In this document: piece by piece, positions 35,186 to 46,803 of the stretch
Position numbering within the stretch: the first letter of the stretch is position 1
Layout: every line of letters begins with the position of its first letter
Source of the DNA: Dendrolimus kikuchii
Lineage: Eukaryota; Arthropoda; Insecta; Lepidoptera; Lasiocampidae
Direction of reading: 5' to 3'
Length of the DNA: 64,000 nucleotides
NCBI GenBank assembly: GCA_019925095.2
Contig: CM034412.1
Span: 9,772,001 to 9,836,000, forward strand
Position numbers and translations under genes: made by a program
Notes under the pieces: generated by a model
The model's database searches: none
What the model saw: the letters and a program-made list of their open reading frames with translations, nothing else
Told to the model about the DNA's origin: nothing

Positions 35186-36061
35186 TTTCTTTCAAGTTTC
35201 ATCTTTTAACACTCAAGGATCGATGGGATAGAGTTTACTTTTTTTTTAATAATTTCGTCTGATATTGATTGCTTACATTTACTAAGTAAAATCAAGCTTT
35301 AAAATTCCGGCCCAGTCTGTACATATTGTGGGCGCAATGGCCGTTAAAAGCGACTCACCCTTGACCGCGACTCGCACAGGACCACGATCCTGCGAGCGGA
35401 GGGCGGTCGGTTGTAACTGTAAGAGATGTCACACGAGTCGCACGTAATGGCCGCCATAATGCGCCAAGTTAATTATGAGCATTTTTAGTGTATCGTAACG
35501 ATAAACATTCCATGTACATTTAAATATTGTTACCTAGTTAACACTCATTCAATATACATAAAGTAAGTGGTTGTTTCAATTAAACACCTTTACCACTACA
35601 ATATCAATGTGCCAATAAATACAACTTTTACTTCTACCAGCTATAGGCAAAATGCATTACTACTGCGAGCAAGCAACTATTTAAATAATATAAGTAAGTA
35701 ATAAAATATTGACCCATTTGGAATCAGTACTTCGGGAGCCACGCGGTGTCTAAGCCATAAAAAAATTATGACTAGTTTTATAGTTTGCTGTAGATATATC
35801 TGCGTATTACTTAATCAAGGTATTATTTGTGAAAACAATAATTGACTGCCTATTATCAATTTGAAATGTATATTCATGTGTCTTAGTTGTAGGTTTTCCA
35901 TCACTAAAATAAATAAATAAACTTGCGCAAAGATAGGTATTTTCCATAGATTATACATAGATTATATAAGAATTTTCCAAAAATATTTTCTTCTGACAAT
36001 AAAAATTGATAGAGTAGTATTCGCCACAATGATAGCCAAAGAAACTTACTTCATACACCCT

Positions 36062-36225
36062 CGTCGTTCATACAGTTTTCAGTATAGCTCAGCCAAATTG
36101 TAGGTCTTTCACTGACGCCAATCAACACAGTTCTTGTAACAACTCTAAAGGCCACATTTGACTATGTAATTCACATTTCTCACAAAACCATAATCATTAC
36201 TCAAGAATTATTAATATTCATTTAA
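36062..36225. repeat. Dispersed repeat family B
   Basis: GGCCACATTTGACTATGTAATTC-type block and CACATTTCTCACAAAACCAT. Confidence 0.7.
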
Positions 36226-37053
36226 CCTTTCAACTATCATATCTAAACAATTATTGTTAATTTTAAAATAATGTAATATTACACATGTTTATAGAATAGA
36301 ACTGCCAATACCAACCTTCAGTTACGCCAAAAAATATTAAAAGTCATAAGGATTTATCATAATGTCATGTCTGTATTGACAATTAGAAAATTATATTTCG
36401 AATCGAAATAATAAACAACATAAACACCATGTATACCTACAAAAAAAAACCAAAACCGACACCGCCCGAAATAAATGATCGCGCTCAAAACCATTAAAAC
36501 GTAGTTTTCTTAACCTTTATTGCTGTCGAAGTTATAGTTAATCTTTCATTCAGTAAAATAGGAAATGGAAACACACGAATAAGTGTAATTAGACTTTTAT
36601 TAGTATAGACACAGTAATTTGACGATAGCGGCTTGTTATCTGCGAGTTTTGACAGTTATTTCATTAAACTTTTACTTAGAACCATTCATGTCAGCGCGTG
36701 AAAGCCTTTTAAAATCGTGTTGTTATTCAAATCTGTTCTTTTAATAGGAAGTAAATAGGTTTAATTAGGGTCTGTAAAATTGAAAATATTAATAAACTTA
36801 GTTTTCGTGAGTAGTACTACATACTTGTATAATAATATCATGGATTTACATTAGTAACCCCTCTGGTGTTACAAGTGTCCATAAACGTAATCACTTGTTA
36901 CGTTTTATTTTAGTATAAATACAACGCAAAAAAAACAAGATTAAGTTAGTATCTATAATATTATAAAATTCTAAACATGTCATCCATGAGGCTATTTAAA
37001 AAATACAACTGAAATAAACTATATAAACGACGGAGAACACGATGCAATTTTTT

Positions 37054-37297
37054 TTATATATCTTGTCTGTTTCTCTCCAGCTTATTCCATGCCTTTGTGA
37101 ACTTTGCCTTACACGTCCATTCGAGTCCAGCGATTTTCTCGATTTCGTCAACCCAGCATTCGCTCGGTCGGCCTATCCTTCGTATCCAAAAGTTCTGAGT
37201 ATGTGGTGTTCGTTTTGGTCGCTCTATTATCTGAAAGGCCTGCCACATGTCTCGCCCATTTCCATTTCAGCTGTTTGGCATGTTGAACGACGTCTAG
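37054..37297 (-). mobile_element. LINE ORF C-terminal fragment
   Basis: Minus-strand pieces LKWKWARHVAGLSDNRATK and RIGRPSECWVDEIEKIAG in two frames match the LKW.W.GHVAR..D.R...GRP..RW.DDI.KIAG order of LINE ORF ends, with frameshifts between them. Confidence 0.65.
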
Positions 37298-37313
37298 TGT
37301 CATGCCAAGTGGT

Positions 37314-37449
37314 AGGGCATTTGCCCGACTGGACGGCTCCTACCCCTGGTCTAGAGTATGTCGCCATAACAACCTTGATTTGTGTTCCGGCATTAGTGAC
37401 CAGGTTCCAGTCTCCCTTAAGAGAGCAGCAGCGCATTTGTAAAAAAAAT
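37314..37449 (+). mobile_element. Poly(A) retroposon family P, truncated at both sides
   Basis: Middle portion from CCAAGTGGTAGGGCATTTGC to GCAGCGCATTTGT, then an A-run. Confidence 0.7.
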
Positions 37450-38161
37450 CATTATGCCGGCCTGCGCTATTAAAACGTGTCGAAACTATTTTAAAACGGG
37501 AAAGGATACGGATGAGATGTCATTTAATCGGAAAACTTAACACTTTTCTCATGATTTCTTTGTAAAAACGTGAAATTTAATTTCGACATTTTCAAGGTTA
37601 TCGAATTGATTGATGTTGTCAGGTGAGAAGTGTGACTTATTTTCCAAAATTTGGGGACTTTCGTTACGATTTTTTTATTATTTATGAAATATGAATAATT
37701 GAAAAAATCTATAGAAAACAGACATGTAATGTTTGTGTGTCCGGTTTTCTTAAACTAGTTTATATTACGTTTTAGACTACAATTGTAACATATTGTTGGA
37801 CAAAGAGATGCATTTTAAAACGAAGTATTTTGAATCATTTTCGGAGATATTTTTACACTATGTTTTTTATATTTTCTTATCAACGGCACAATTGTATTGA
37901 AATAAAGTACCTAAAATAATTATATATGATCGTGACCGATAAGATGTAAGTTGTGTGAAGGATAATTAGAAAATTTAAGAATACTTAACCATCATATAAA
38001 ATTATTTCTAATCTAACCTTAGCGCTTTGGACAATATAAACTTTTTAATGTAACCTTATGACGTTTGACATAGAATTGACAGAATGCGTGCTGCAAATAT
38101 CGTCAAAGAGGATGTAAAAAAAACTGAATATCGTTTAAAGCAGATGCTTCGGTCGGAGTTA

Positions 38162-38362
38162 TCTGTACTAATATTATAAAGAGGTAAAGTTTGTAAGTTT
38201 GTGACGTTGTAGGGGGTAATCTCGGGATCTACTAAACCGATTTTAAAAATTATTTTACTGTTGGAAAGCTACGTTAACAGGGAGTGTCATAGGCTATATA
38301 ACATGACGCTTTATACCACGGGAGCGGGACAGACCACGGGTGAATCCGCGCCGGGCCGCTAG
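38162..38362 (+). mobile_element. Short Helitron (201 bp)
   Basis: The 5' end TCTGTACTAATATTATAAAG follows A. The 3' end CGCGCCGGGCCGCTAG precedes T. It is internally deleted relative to longer relatives. Confidence 0.75.
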
Positions 38363-39438
38363 TAATATTATAGATAACTCTTTATTGTCATAATTAAGAT
38401 ATTAATTTTGTCTATATTCTGTTAGCTGCATCTCCATTAATTCCTAATAAAGAAATAATTTAATATATTAATATGATAAAAAACAAATTTTAGTTCAGAA
38501 AATAATCAAACTGAACTAGTTTGAATAAAAACTTTTGGATATGAATATTTTTATTTCTATAATAGCCCTTTTCAAGTGGTTTAGTTGCTCTTAAGTCCCT
38601 GCATTAAACTATCCCGTGTACCTACCCCGTAGTTCCTACTACTGATATAAACTTTGGATTATACATAAAGCCTACTACCCAATATGAACTTATCGAATCG
38701 TTCCAAGTCTACTATTACAAATGATTTCACTGACTTTTAGCGCAGGATAATCTTTGGGTTATAAATAGTCATCTAATAACCTTCGTGAACATGATGTGTA
38801 ACACAAAAATAATTTGCCATTATGAATAGTTTTTTTAGAATTATTACATTAGTATTGGTAATTAATAGACTTATAAATATGTACTAATATCTGTACAGAC
38901 ATTTTATTGCGAATTAAAATTACTACATGTGCTATGAATGTGTTATGAATTTATTTGTGCATGTATTTTTTTATAGTTCGTTCCAAGACACACAACTTTT
39001 GTTGCTAATACTTTATAAAAAAAAAACTGAAATATTAAATTATATCACTCTGAGTAATATTAAATTATATCACATAAAGCGATTAAATCATAACGATCAT
39101 TTAAACTTTTCACTTACATAAAAAAAGAGAGTGAGGGGATCGGCCGCCATCCCAAGACGACATGGGCACGCCACCTCATTCAATCTTTCCTTCTTTCTTC
39201 GTAGAACAATCAACATCTACACACGCCACAAGCCAAGTCGCGCTACTTTATATAAATTAAGTATAATTAAATATTATACACATTCAAAACTGTGTTTATA
39301 TGTACCGCCCGTACAAAAGAACTATATATATTAATGTGGTGTCCTTATAGCTAAAAAGCTATTTCTTCTAAACAGTACCGCGCTACCATAAATAGCCTGG
39401 TAGCATAAATTAAATAAAACCAAAAATAAACAACGACA

Positions 39439-39444
39439 TTTATT
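39439..39444 (-). promoter_or_regulatory. AATAAA polyadenylation hexamer overlapping the wfs1 stop
   Basis: The minus strand reads AAATAAATG across the stop codon, so AATAAA includes TAA. If used, the 3'UTR would be only about 10-30 nt. I saw no other clear AATAAA on this strand in the next 150 nt, but a more distal site is possible. Confidence 0.45.
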
Positions 39445-39809
39445 TAAATACAATCACTGGATTCAACAAGAAATTCAAAATATATTTCGTAGACACAATA
39501 CAATCATTCACAATTGTCCTAAATAGTTCCGAGAACTTCGACGTAGATGGCGCTTTTGATGTTACACCGCCATTTGCACGTTTGCATTCCAAACAATTGA
39601 TCTCATAACCTTTTATAGTTAGGTCCTTAGCACCGATATTATAAGGTCGATTTTCGTTTGACAATAGCCCTTTGAAATTAATTCGATCATCAGAACGAAG
39701 CAAGCGAGTGAAATTAGTAAAATTATGATCGAATATTACTGAGATTTCTGCATGGCGTTTTAGTAAACCTCCACTTGCCTCCATCACTAATTTGATTTCA
39801 TATGTGTAT
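39440..39809 (-). CDS. wfs1: wfs1 coding exon 9 (C-terminus and stop)
   Basis: This 370-nt exon follows acceptor TTATTGTTTCAG. It encodes residues 724-846, starting KYTYEIKLVMEASGG (family pattern KF/Y-x-I/F-EI) and ending in a hydrophobic tail, NFLLNPVIVFK. Human wolframin also ends in a short hydrophobic tail. A CxxC pair (NCLECKR) lies mid-domain. The TAA stop at 39442-39440 overlaps an AATAAA hexamer at 39444-39439. Confidence 0.95.
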
Positions 39810-40330
39810 CTGAAACAATAAAAATTACATTACTATGACGACTTTTGGTTGAGAGAGTTAAGCCTTTGCCGACCGAGCTCACTGGAATGCGGAAGCTTTG
39901 GGTTTAATTTCAATTACACAAAATTGACAAAATTGAAAAGGAGGTAATTAAGGACTTTGGATTTATGGTTGTAAAGTTTAAAAAAATATTGTGTGGTCCG
40001 GGTGACCCCCGTCAGGAACGATGTCGCCCGAATGCGGCCGAGTAAGGATGTAATTGTAGATATTATTTGCTTGTGTTAAAGTTCGAAATTATATTTAAAA
40101 AAACCTTGGCTTGGAGGGAGGCATTACACTTTTCCCTTACGTGATAATTTCTGCCAATTCACTCTACTGTAAGCCGCGTAAAAAAATTTCGTTTCTTTTT
40201 TTTTTTTAACTCACAGTTTTTTCAAATACAACAAGTCCAAATCGTATAGCACAAGACTGTAATAACATAAAACGCGAAATGTGACATTCTCGCCCCGAAA
40301 GTTACGTCTCGATCGCAGTTGAAACTCAAC

Positions 40331-40646
40331 TTTTTTTTTTTTTTTTGCAGGAGTACAGCAGACAGGCAGACGGCCCACTTGATGGAAAGCGGTTACCATC
40401 GCCTATAAACATTTGCAACACCAAAAGTGCTACAAATGCGCTGCTGCTCTCTTAAGGGAGACTGGAACCTGGTCACTAATGCCGGAACACAACACAAGGT
40501 TGTTATGGCGGCATACTCTAGACCAGGGGTGGTCGCCATCCAGTCGAGCAAATACCCTACCACCTGGCTGTGGGTTGTTTTGTCGCCTCTTACGACAGGC
40601 CACCCGGCCGCAGGAGTTTGTATTCTTTCTCCGTTCCTGCACGGAT
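40331..40646 (-). mobile_element. Poly(A) retroposon family P, full-length copy
   Basis: 16-nt T-run (A tail) at 40331, head at 40646; lies 73 bp upstream of the R1-clade insertion. Confidence 0.8.
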
Positions 40647-40718
40647 AGATAAATTCTGTCTCAACGGACCTTATATATTCGTATAATAGACATGACCGGA
40701 GTGGGATGGCGTTGGAGC

Positions 40719-40734
40719 ACCGATCAAAATACAC
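40719..40734. repeat. Target-site duplication, left copy (R1-clade insertion)
   Basis: The 16-bp word accgatcaaaatacac immediately precedes the element and is repeated exactly after its poly(A) at 42355-42370; the first A of the right copy is ambiguous with the tail. Confidence 0.93.
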
Positions 40735-41921
40735 TCTGCTTTGCGGACGACACCCTACTCACGGCACGCGCTGCGTCATTTGCGGAATCCGTGGACGTCG
40801 CCAACGCCGGGTTGGCGATTGTCGTAGATCGAATAGCTAGGCTGGGCTTGAGGGTCTCCCCCGCGAAAACGGAGGCCATCATGTTCCATAGGAAATTTCG
40901 CAATCCCCCCGCGGACTTGACCGTTTCGGTCCAAGGGGTGGCCATTAGAGTAGGGCCCCAGATGAAATATCTGGGGCTAGTTCTCGATGGGAAATGGCTG
41001 TTCAAAGCGCACTTTGAGCAGCTAGTTCCCAAACTCGTCAAATCCGCGGGCGCACTCTCCAGGCTGCTTCCCAACGTAGGGGGCCCGGGAGGTGCGACGC
41101 GGAAACTTTACTCTGGCATCCTGAGGAGTATGGCACTATACGGTGCACCCGTCTGGTCCATTGCACTTCACCGCCACAACAGAACCCTACTGCATCGGGC
41201 GCAGCAGGTTCTGGCCGTGAGGACCATACGGGGGTATCGCACAGTGTCGCGGACGGCGGCCACCCTCCTGGCAGGCGATCCGCCCTGGCATCTCCAGGCG
41301 GACGTCCTGACAGTGGTGCGCCGCACCCGGCAGGATGCCCTAGCTAGAGGCCTGACCTTCTGTCAGGTCGAAATCGAGGCGATCAGGAAGCGGGAAACCG
41401 CCTCCATGATCGCCATCTGGTCTCAAGAGCTCGACAACCCTGCGGCCTATGGCGGCTACACGGTGGATGCAATCAGGCCACAGCTGACGGAATGGGTCAA
41501 CCGCACCAGCGGCACCCTGACCTTCAGGACGACACAGATACTTACCGGACACGGATGTTTCGATAAGTATCTGTGTCGCATTGTGGGCTGCTTGCCTTCC
41601 CCGGACTGCCGCCAGTGCGGCGCGCTCGACACGGCGTTACACACGCTAGTCGAGTGCGCCGCATGGGCGCCGCAGCGTTTCGAACTTGAGACGCACGTAG
41701 GTCCAGTCGACTCGCTCTGCGACTTGGTCAAGGCCATGTTGCAGAGCAGCGACAATTGGGGGGCTGCGGTTACTTTTTGCGAGACAGTAATGTCACTCAA
41801 GGAGGCCGCAGAACGAGACAGGGAGAGAAGTCCTGCAGCGCGTGCCAATGCGTCTTCTCGAGGTCGCCGGCCTTCAGCTGGCACCCGGAGAGGCAGGTAC
41901 GCGCATTACTTCCCTCCCTGA
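40735..41921 (+). pseudogene. R1-clade reverse transcriptase, C-terminal part
   Basis: The open frame starts in the flank (the first 15 codons from 40692 belong to flank and target duplication) and enters the element at LCFADDTLL, the RT catalytic A/YxDD-type motif. It continues with the thumb region (GLRVSPAKTEAIMF, MKYLGLVLDGKW). Near the end is a CCHC knuckle, C-x2-C-x7-H-x4-C (CRQCGALDTALHTLVEC), as in R1-clade ORF2. The C-terminus is Arg/Ser-rich and ends in TGA at 41919. The endonuclease domain and the first RT blocks are missing, so it cannot be autonomous. No stops or frameshifts remain in about 395 codons. The clade is assigned from motif style, so the exact family is unsure. Confidence 0.88.
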
Positions 41922-42323
41922 GTTAGGTTCCGTTTACCGCGGGGGGCCTTTAGCTTGCTAGGAGAGCAAAGGACCTTCTACCCCCGCACAACGAAGTGGG
42001 GTGTGTTCTCCCAGGGCACACTCCAGGCACTTTATTGCGCTGGATCGGCTGGGCGTAACTATGTTCTAAATCTCAGCCTTTCCAACACATACAAAGCGCA
42101 GGGTCGTCAGGGAGGAGGGGGTTTTTAGTGGGTATTGGGGTTGCTCGCCCGTGCAGCAACGCTCGGAGTCTTCCACACTATTCTGTGACGTCGATCGCGG
42201 ACGGAGCGCTGCCAAGAGCATACTATTGCTGCAGTGTTATCGCCCCCGACCGACGCGTGTCGTTCCCCTAGCAATGACCCAGTTTGTGCGTAAATCGGTT
42301 AAGCATTTTCCCTCGCCTCAAAA

Positions 42324-42354
<31 letters not shown>
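40735..42354 (+). mobile_element. 5'-truncated R1-clade non-LTR retrotransposon with poly(A) tail
   Basis: The element begins exactly at the reverse-transcriptase FADD motif and ends in about 30 A residues (42325-42354). It is flanked by a 16-bp target duplication (accgatcaaaatacac) at 40719-40734 and 42355-42370. The 5' truncation, poly(A) and variable-length duplication are the marks of target-primed reverse transcription. The insert is GC-rich against AT-rich surroundings, so it is probably fairly young. It lies in wfs1 intron 8, opposite to the gene. Confidence 0.92.
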
Positions 42355-42357
<3 letters not shown>

Positions 42358-42546
42358 GATCAAAATACACACTATTCATTAGAGTTCTGGGACTTGTACG
42401 CTTAATCCGAAACGCATGGCTTTTAAGAACTTGGAATGGAATTTCAGTAACAAAACAGTTTATTGTATCTTTGACTCGACAATTGACCATAAAGACAGAA
42501 ACGGGATTAGCTATGATAATAGTGTTCTTAGAGAATTATCTATATA

Positions 42547-43098
42547 TACTAGCGGCCCCGTCAGACGTTGTCCTGCCTTTAAAAAATAAAATTCTAGAAC
42601 CTGATCCCAGAGCCACGTACCGGTTCTAATTGCGAATCTAAACCATCCGGGTACCCACTGAAACACACAAAAATAAATCACTTCAGGTGATTAGGAGGAT
42701 TCCAGAACCCGATCTCAGCGCCACCTACCGGTTCTAATTGTGAATCTAAAAGAGTAATATTTTTTTTTATATTCTAACTCATGACAAATTAAGATTAAAA
42801 ATCTTGCCAAAAAATTAGTTTATAATTAATAAATAAAAAAATAGCGGTTGATCGTAGAGGGGTGAAAATTTAGGGTTGTATGTATTTTTTAATGCTGTAT
42901 TCTAAAAAAAAATTTAAAAAAATCTAAAAATTAAAAATTAGGGGTGGACTACCCTTAACATTTAGGGGGATGAAAAATAGATGTTGTCCGATTCTCAGAC
43001 CTACCCAGTATGCACACAAAATTTCATGAGAATCGGTCAAGCCGTTTCGGAGGAGTATGGTAACTAACACTGTGACACGAGAATTTTATATATTAGAT
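42547..43098 (-). mobile_element. Non-autonomous Helitron in wfs1 intron 8
   Basis: On the minus strand the 5' end is TCTAATATATAAAATTCTCG and the 3' end is GACGGGGCCGCTAG followed by T. The same family occurs in the other direction at 52720-53153. The interior is AT-rich without an ORF. Confidence 0.8.
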
Positions 43099-43649
43099 AA
43101 AAATCAATTGCTGTTCATTAGTCTCGCTAAAACTCGAGAACGGCTGGACTGATTTGGCTAATTTTGGTTTTGAATTATTTGTGGAAGTCCAGGGAAGGTT
43201 TAAAAGGTGAGTAAATATGAAAAAAAATGGTTGGAATATAGTAAAAACAACAATTTCGCTTTCCCTTAGAAACTATTCCTACCTGTCAAACATTTGATGT
43301 TCGTCGCGTCGTTTAGAAATCAATTAAATTGAAAAGTCGTTCAGAAATTAAATTTAAAAGAAGTTTTTTTTTAATTTTTTTGGCTTTGAATGTCAAACGT
43401 TTGATGTTCGTCCTGTCGTTCAGAAATCAATGTTTTTATTTATTGATTCTGAGGCGGTATGAAGTTTGCCGGGTTAGCTAGTCGCAAATAAATGACAGTG
43501 AACAATTAAGACAATCATAAAAATTGTCACATGTAATTTAAATTCCAAGGGGTAATAAAACACGTATATATAGATGATTATTATTGGTTCACAACACTTG
43601 GTATTCTTCATTGGCTATACATAATAATATCAACGTAATAAATACTCAC

Positions 43650-43903
43650 TTATTCAAGTTATCCAGATGACAGACCTTGCCGCTCTGTCTAGCGACTTTC
43701 CTAACAAACTCACACTCTTTCAGCAAATCCGGACCATCAGCCATTCGGCACAAGGTGGAGTACTCCTCGCCGTAATAACACTTGAAATATTCCTTCATGA
43801 ACCAAGGCAACCAATTCGCGAAATCACTCCACAGATTATCCACTTGTATCAAATTAACTTCGCGTATATAACCTTCCCAATTGACGTTAGCGCCATCTAG
43901 TAC
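43650..43903 (-). CDS. wfs1: wfs1 coding exon 8 (lumenal domain)
   Basis: This 254-nt exon encodes residues 640-724. It opens VLDGANVNWEGYI, matching the family pattern L-x-G-x-x-V-x-W-x-G, and continues LPWFMKEYFKCYYGEEY and KVCHLDNLNK. Cysteines are frequent, as in the cysteine-rich lumenal half of wolframin. Acceptor TTTTTCAG; donor AA|GTGAGT, leaving AA to pair with A of exon 9 (Lys724). Confidence 0.95.
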
Positions 43904-44046
43904 CTGAAAAACATGTTAAACGATATAGGACAAGGAACTAACACGGACTAACAGAATCCATTTTGAGATATGGCATCATATTTTTGGGGTATTCTATGGA
44001 CACAGAAGTTGCATTTAAAAGGAAAAAACGCCGTATACGATCTATA

Positions 44047-44501
44047 TTATACATACATACATAACTTCACGCCACTTCCCTTGCGGGGTAGGCACGAACA
44101 ACATAGCGCCATTTAGGCTTATTCTTACACACCTCACTTGCTTCTTTGACATTCATAACTCTTGTCATGCACGCTCGTCTGTTCTTAAGGCTCCTGACAT
44201 CACCTTCTGCTAGTACATGATCAATTTGATCATGGAAGGTGTGTCGTGGCCTTCCACGACTTCTGCATCCATCCACTTTTGCATTGTATATCTGTTTAGT
44301 CATTCTTTCATCATGCATTATTTCCACATGCCCGAACCACCGGAGCATTCCTTTCCTTACCTTCACCCTGACACTCTCTTTCAGACAAACTCTCTTTCTT
44401 ACTTCGGTATTACGAACGCGGTCCGCGAGCGTCACTCCGCAGATTTTGCGCAGTGCTCGCATCTCGACCGCGTTTACTCTATTTTCATGCTCTCTCTTCA
44501 A
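44047..44501 (-). mobile_element. RTE-like LINE 3' part, longest copy, intron 7
   Basis: An open frame of 144 codons on the minus strand reads NRVNAVEMRALRKICGVTLA, then GMLRWFGHVEIMHDERMTKQ, then SRGRPRHTFHDQIDHVL, RRACMTRVMNVKEASEVCKN and AYPAREVA with a stop. This is the C-terminal end of a LINE ORF2 (the WFGH and GRPR motifs after the RT domain), followed by (TATG)n at 44047-44060. Endonuclease and RT core are absent. The RTE assignment rests on the tail type and remembered lepidopteran relatives. Confidence 0.82.
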
Positions 44502-45063
44502 TACCCAAATTATATATTGTATACATATATATCTATGGAGACATATTGCAGCATAACATTTTAGTACGTCATGTCATTATTATAACTATAACAATATTTT
44601 TCTTTCCTTTTATTGAGTTTTGGTCTTATTGAGTATGCATTGTTTGCTACAACTCCATTAATTCTTCAAAAAGTAATTCTTGAATATACTTCTGTACAAA
44701 ACTTATAAAAAAGAGACATTGAGAAATAAATAGAATATGAAATATAAATAAAAACAATATTTAGCTAGACGTGTTGCTGGGGAGTTTCTTGCCGCTTCTT
44801 CTCTTTAATAGCAATAACACGCTGCGAAGCGGTGTATATAGAATTGAAAGTAAAATTAAATTTTAACTTACATGTATGACCTTCAAAAGGTGTTCGCCAG
44901 TGGAACTTATTTTGAATAAAAACTTTTGAATTTGAATATATTAAGACTCCAAAATACGGATAGCTGGAGGCAATTTTTCATAGACAAGATTTTAACATTT
45001 CCTTATATATATATATTTATGAAATTTGTTTATTTGTTAGAAATAATCCTAATTTCTTTTTTC

Positions 45064-45298
45064 TTTTTATTTTATTGCAGGAAATCAGCAGACAGGCAGA
45101 CGGCCCACTTGATGGAAAGCGGTTACCATCGCCTATGGACATTTGCAACAGGAAAGTTGCTAGAAATGCGCTGCTGCTCTCTTAAGGGAAACTAGAACCT
45201 GGTCACTAATGCCGGAACACAACTCAAGGTTGTTGTGGCGACATACTTTAGACCAGGGGTGGTAGCCATCCAGTCGGGCAAATGCCCTACCACCTGGC
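45064..45298 (-). mobile_element. Poly(A) retroposon family P, 5'-truncated
   Basis: A tail at 45064; sequence stops after GCCAGGTGGTAGGGCATTTG. Confidence 0.75.
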
Positions 45299-45601
45299 AA
45301 AGGCCTGGTCTTTCCAAGCATAGGTCAAATTATAAAACGCAGTCGACGCTATAATGACAGGCTTTGCATTCATAGTAGCAAACCAACACTAATGCAAAAA
45401 TGTGTATTATGTATGACATCAGTAAGTAATACACAATAAATTATCTAACAGTATAAAGAAGCAAAAATCCCTATTATTATTTAAGATTCGATTCGAGAAT
45501 CGAGGATTATTGAAGTGATCAATACTAATGATTATTAATGTATTCTTATTTAATTAATGCTTTGCTTGACATTTAATATTATCTAATTTATTTAATTATT
45601 A

Positions 45602-45949
45602 CTAGCTGATGCCCGCGACTTCGTCCGCGTGGTATTTATTATTCCTTATACAGCTGTTTAAGTAATTAAAGTTTTTTTTTAACTATCCCACGGGGACTCT
45701 TTAATTTTTAGGGATCAAAAGTATCCTATATGTTGACCAGGGATATACGCTACCACCATACAAAATTTCATTTAAATCGGTCCCGTCGTTTCGGAGATTA
45801 GCCCGTACAAACAGACAGACAAACAGAGAAACAAAATATTTAAAAAAAATCTAAATTAGTTCTATTCCACTTCTTACATCCCCTGACTCGGTTTTTAGCA
45901 TTTTCATTGTACAGAAATTCGACCTCTACAGTTTTATTATATGTATAGA
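45602..45949 (-). mobile_element. Small non-autonomous Helitron (348 bp) in wfs1 intron 7
   Basis: On the minus strand it runs from TCTATACATATAATAAAACTG (after A) to GGGCATCAGCTAG (before T), with the 3' hairpin CGCGGACGAAGTCGCG. Boundaries are clean, and it matches 15145-15461 over its length. Confidence 0.88.
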
Positions 45950-46105
45950 TTATAAATTAGTTTCAATTTGGTTTTAGCTATGTGATCTGAAAATTGCACG
46001 CCTAATAAAGCAAAACGTATTGAGACAATTACCACAAAAAACACCTATGTAAACATACATTTCTAGCAATAAATTATTATTCTATTTGGAAGGTTATTAT
46101 GCTAT

Positions 46106-46770
46106 TGTGGCGAATGATGGTGGAAGCATCTTAGTGAGTTTAAGAACTTTTAGAAAAAGCTAGAGAATTCTGGAAAGACAAGGACAGATACATGTTAGAA
46201 AAGGATAGACGATAAACGAAAGTTCTAGAACAGAAAGATCGGAAAGGAAAAGACAGAGTTAGACAGATGTTAGAAAGAGATAGATGATGAACGAAAGTTC
46301 TAGGTTAGAAGGTTCGGGAAGGAAAAGACAGAGATAGACAGCTGTATAGATAGGGATGGATAGCAAATAAAAGAAGATCGAAATTATGGGTTCCAGAAGA
46401 TTTTTCCGGGTATATAAGCAGCGTAAGGAGTTCAAGACAGCGAAGCGACAAGTGAGATACGGAAGAGTTGGAAGAGAAGTTTAATAGAAGACAGTGACGA
46501 GTTAAGTGGTAAATTTAGTGGCAAGTTTAGTGGACAGTTAAGTGAAGGAGGGGTGTAGCGTAGTTCGAGACGAACCAGAAGCGAGCTACACGCGGTAACA
46601 GGAGGTGGTCTACGCAATATCGGCGACGGTATTGTAAGTGCGACACCTTATAGTCGGGACAGTGCATCGTTAGTCGTGCGTATAGGGATGTGCAAGTCAA
46701 TAAAAGGGTTACTTAAGAGAACTGGTGTTGCCTTCCAATCCCAAGTGCGTACCTCCGCTCGCACGTAATA
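46106..46770 (+). mobile_element. Probable solo LTR (665 bp) in wfs1 intron 7
   Basis: It begins TGTGGCGAATGATGG and ends CGCACGTAATA, flanked by a 4-bp repeat CTAT at 46102-46105 and 46771-46774. Inside are a TATA box (TATATAAGCA, 46410-46420) and a downstream AATAAA (46699-46704), in the order expected for an LTR (U3, R, U5). The direct repeat GACGATAAACGAAAGTTCTA/GATGATGAACGAAAGTTCTA lies in the U3-like part. No internal retroelement genes or primer-binding site follow, hence solo. The end lacks the usual CA, so family is not assigned. Confidence 0.72.
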
Positions 46771-46803
46771 CTATTTTGCAGTGCAGTTTTATATTCAAAA
46801 AGT

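Larger units (their letters stand above)
34807..39438. other. 3' flank of wfs1: no further gene recognised
   Basis: Holds family B and D repeats, a LINE fragment, a retroposon piece and a 201-bp Helitron. 39131-39334 is GC-mixed without a known frame. Confidence 0.5.

Noticed and set aside
35300..35460. GC-richer patch as a CpG-rich promoter
   Set aside because: Short, with no downstream frame or start-site motif to support a gene.
40393..40734. Several overlapping frames of 70-113 codons on both strands
   Set aside because: They recur in every copy of retroposon family P; they are shadows of the repeat, not genes.
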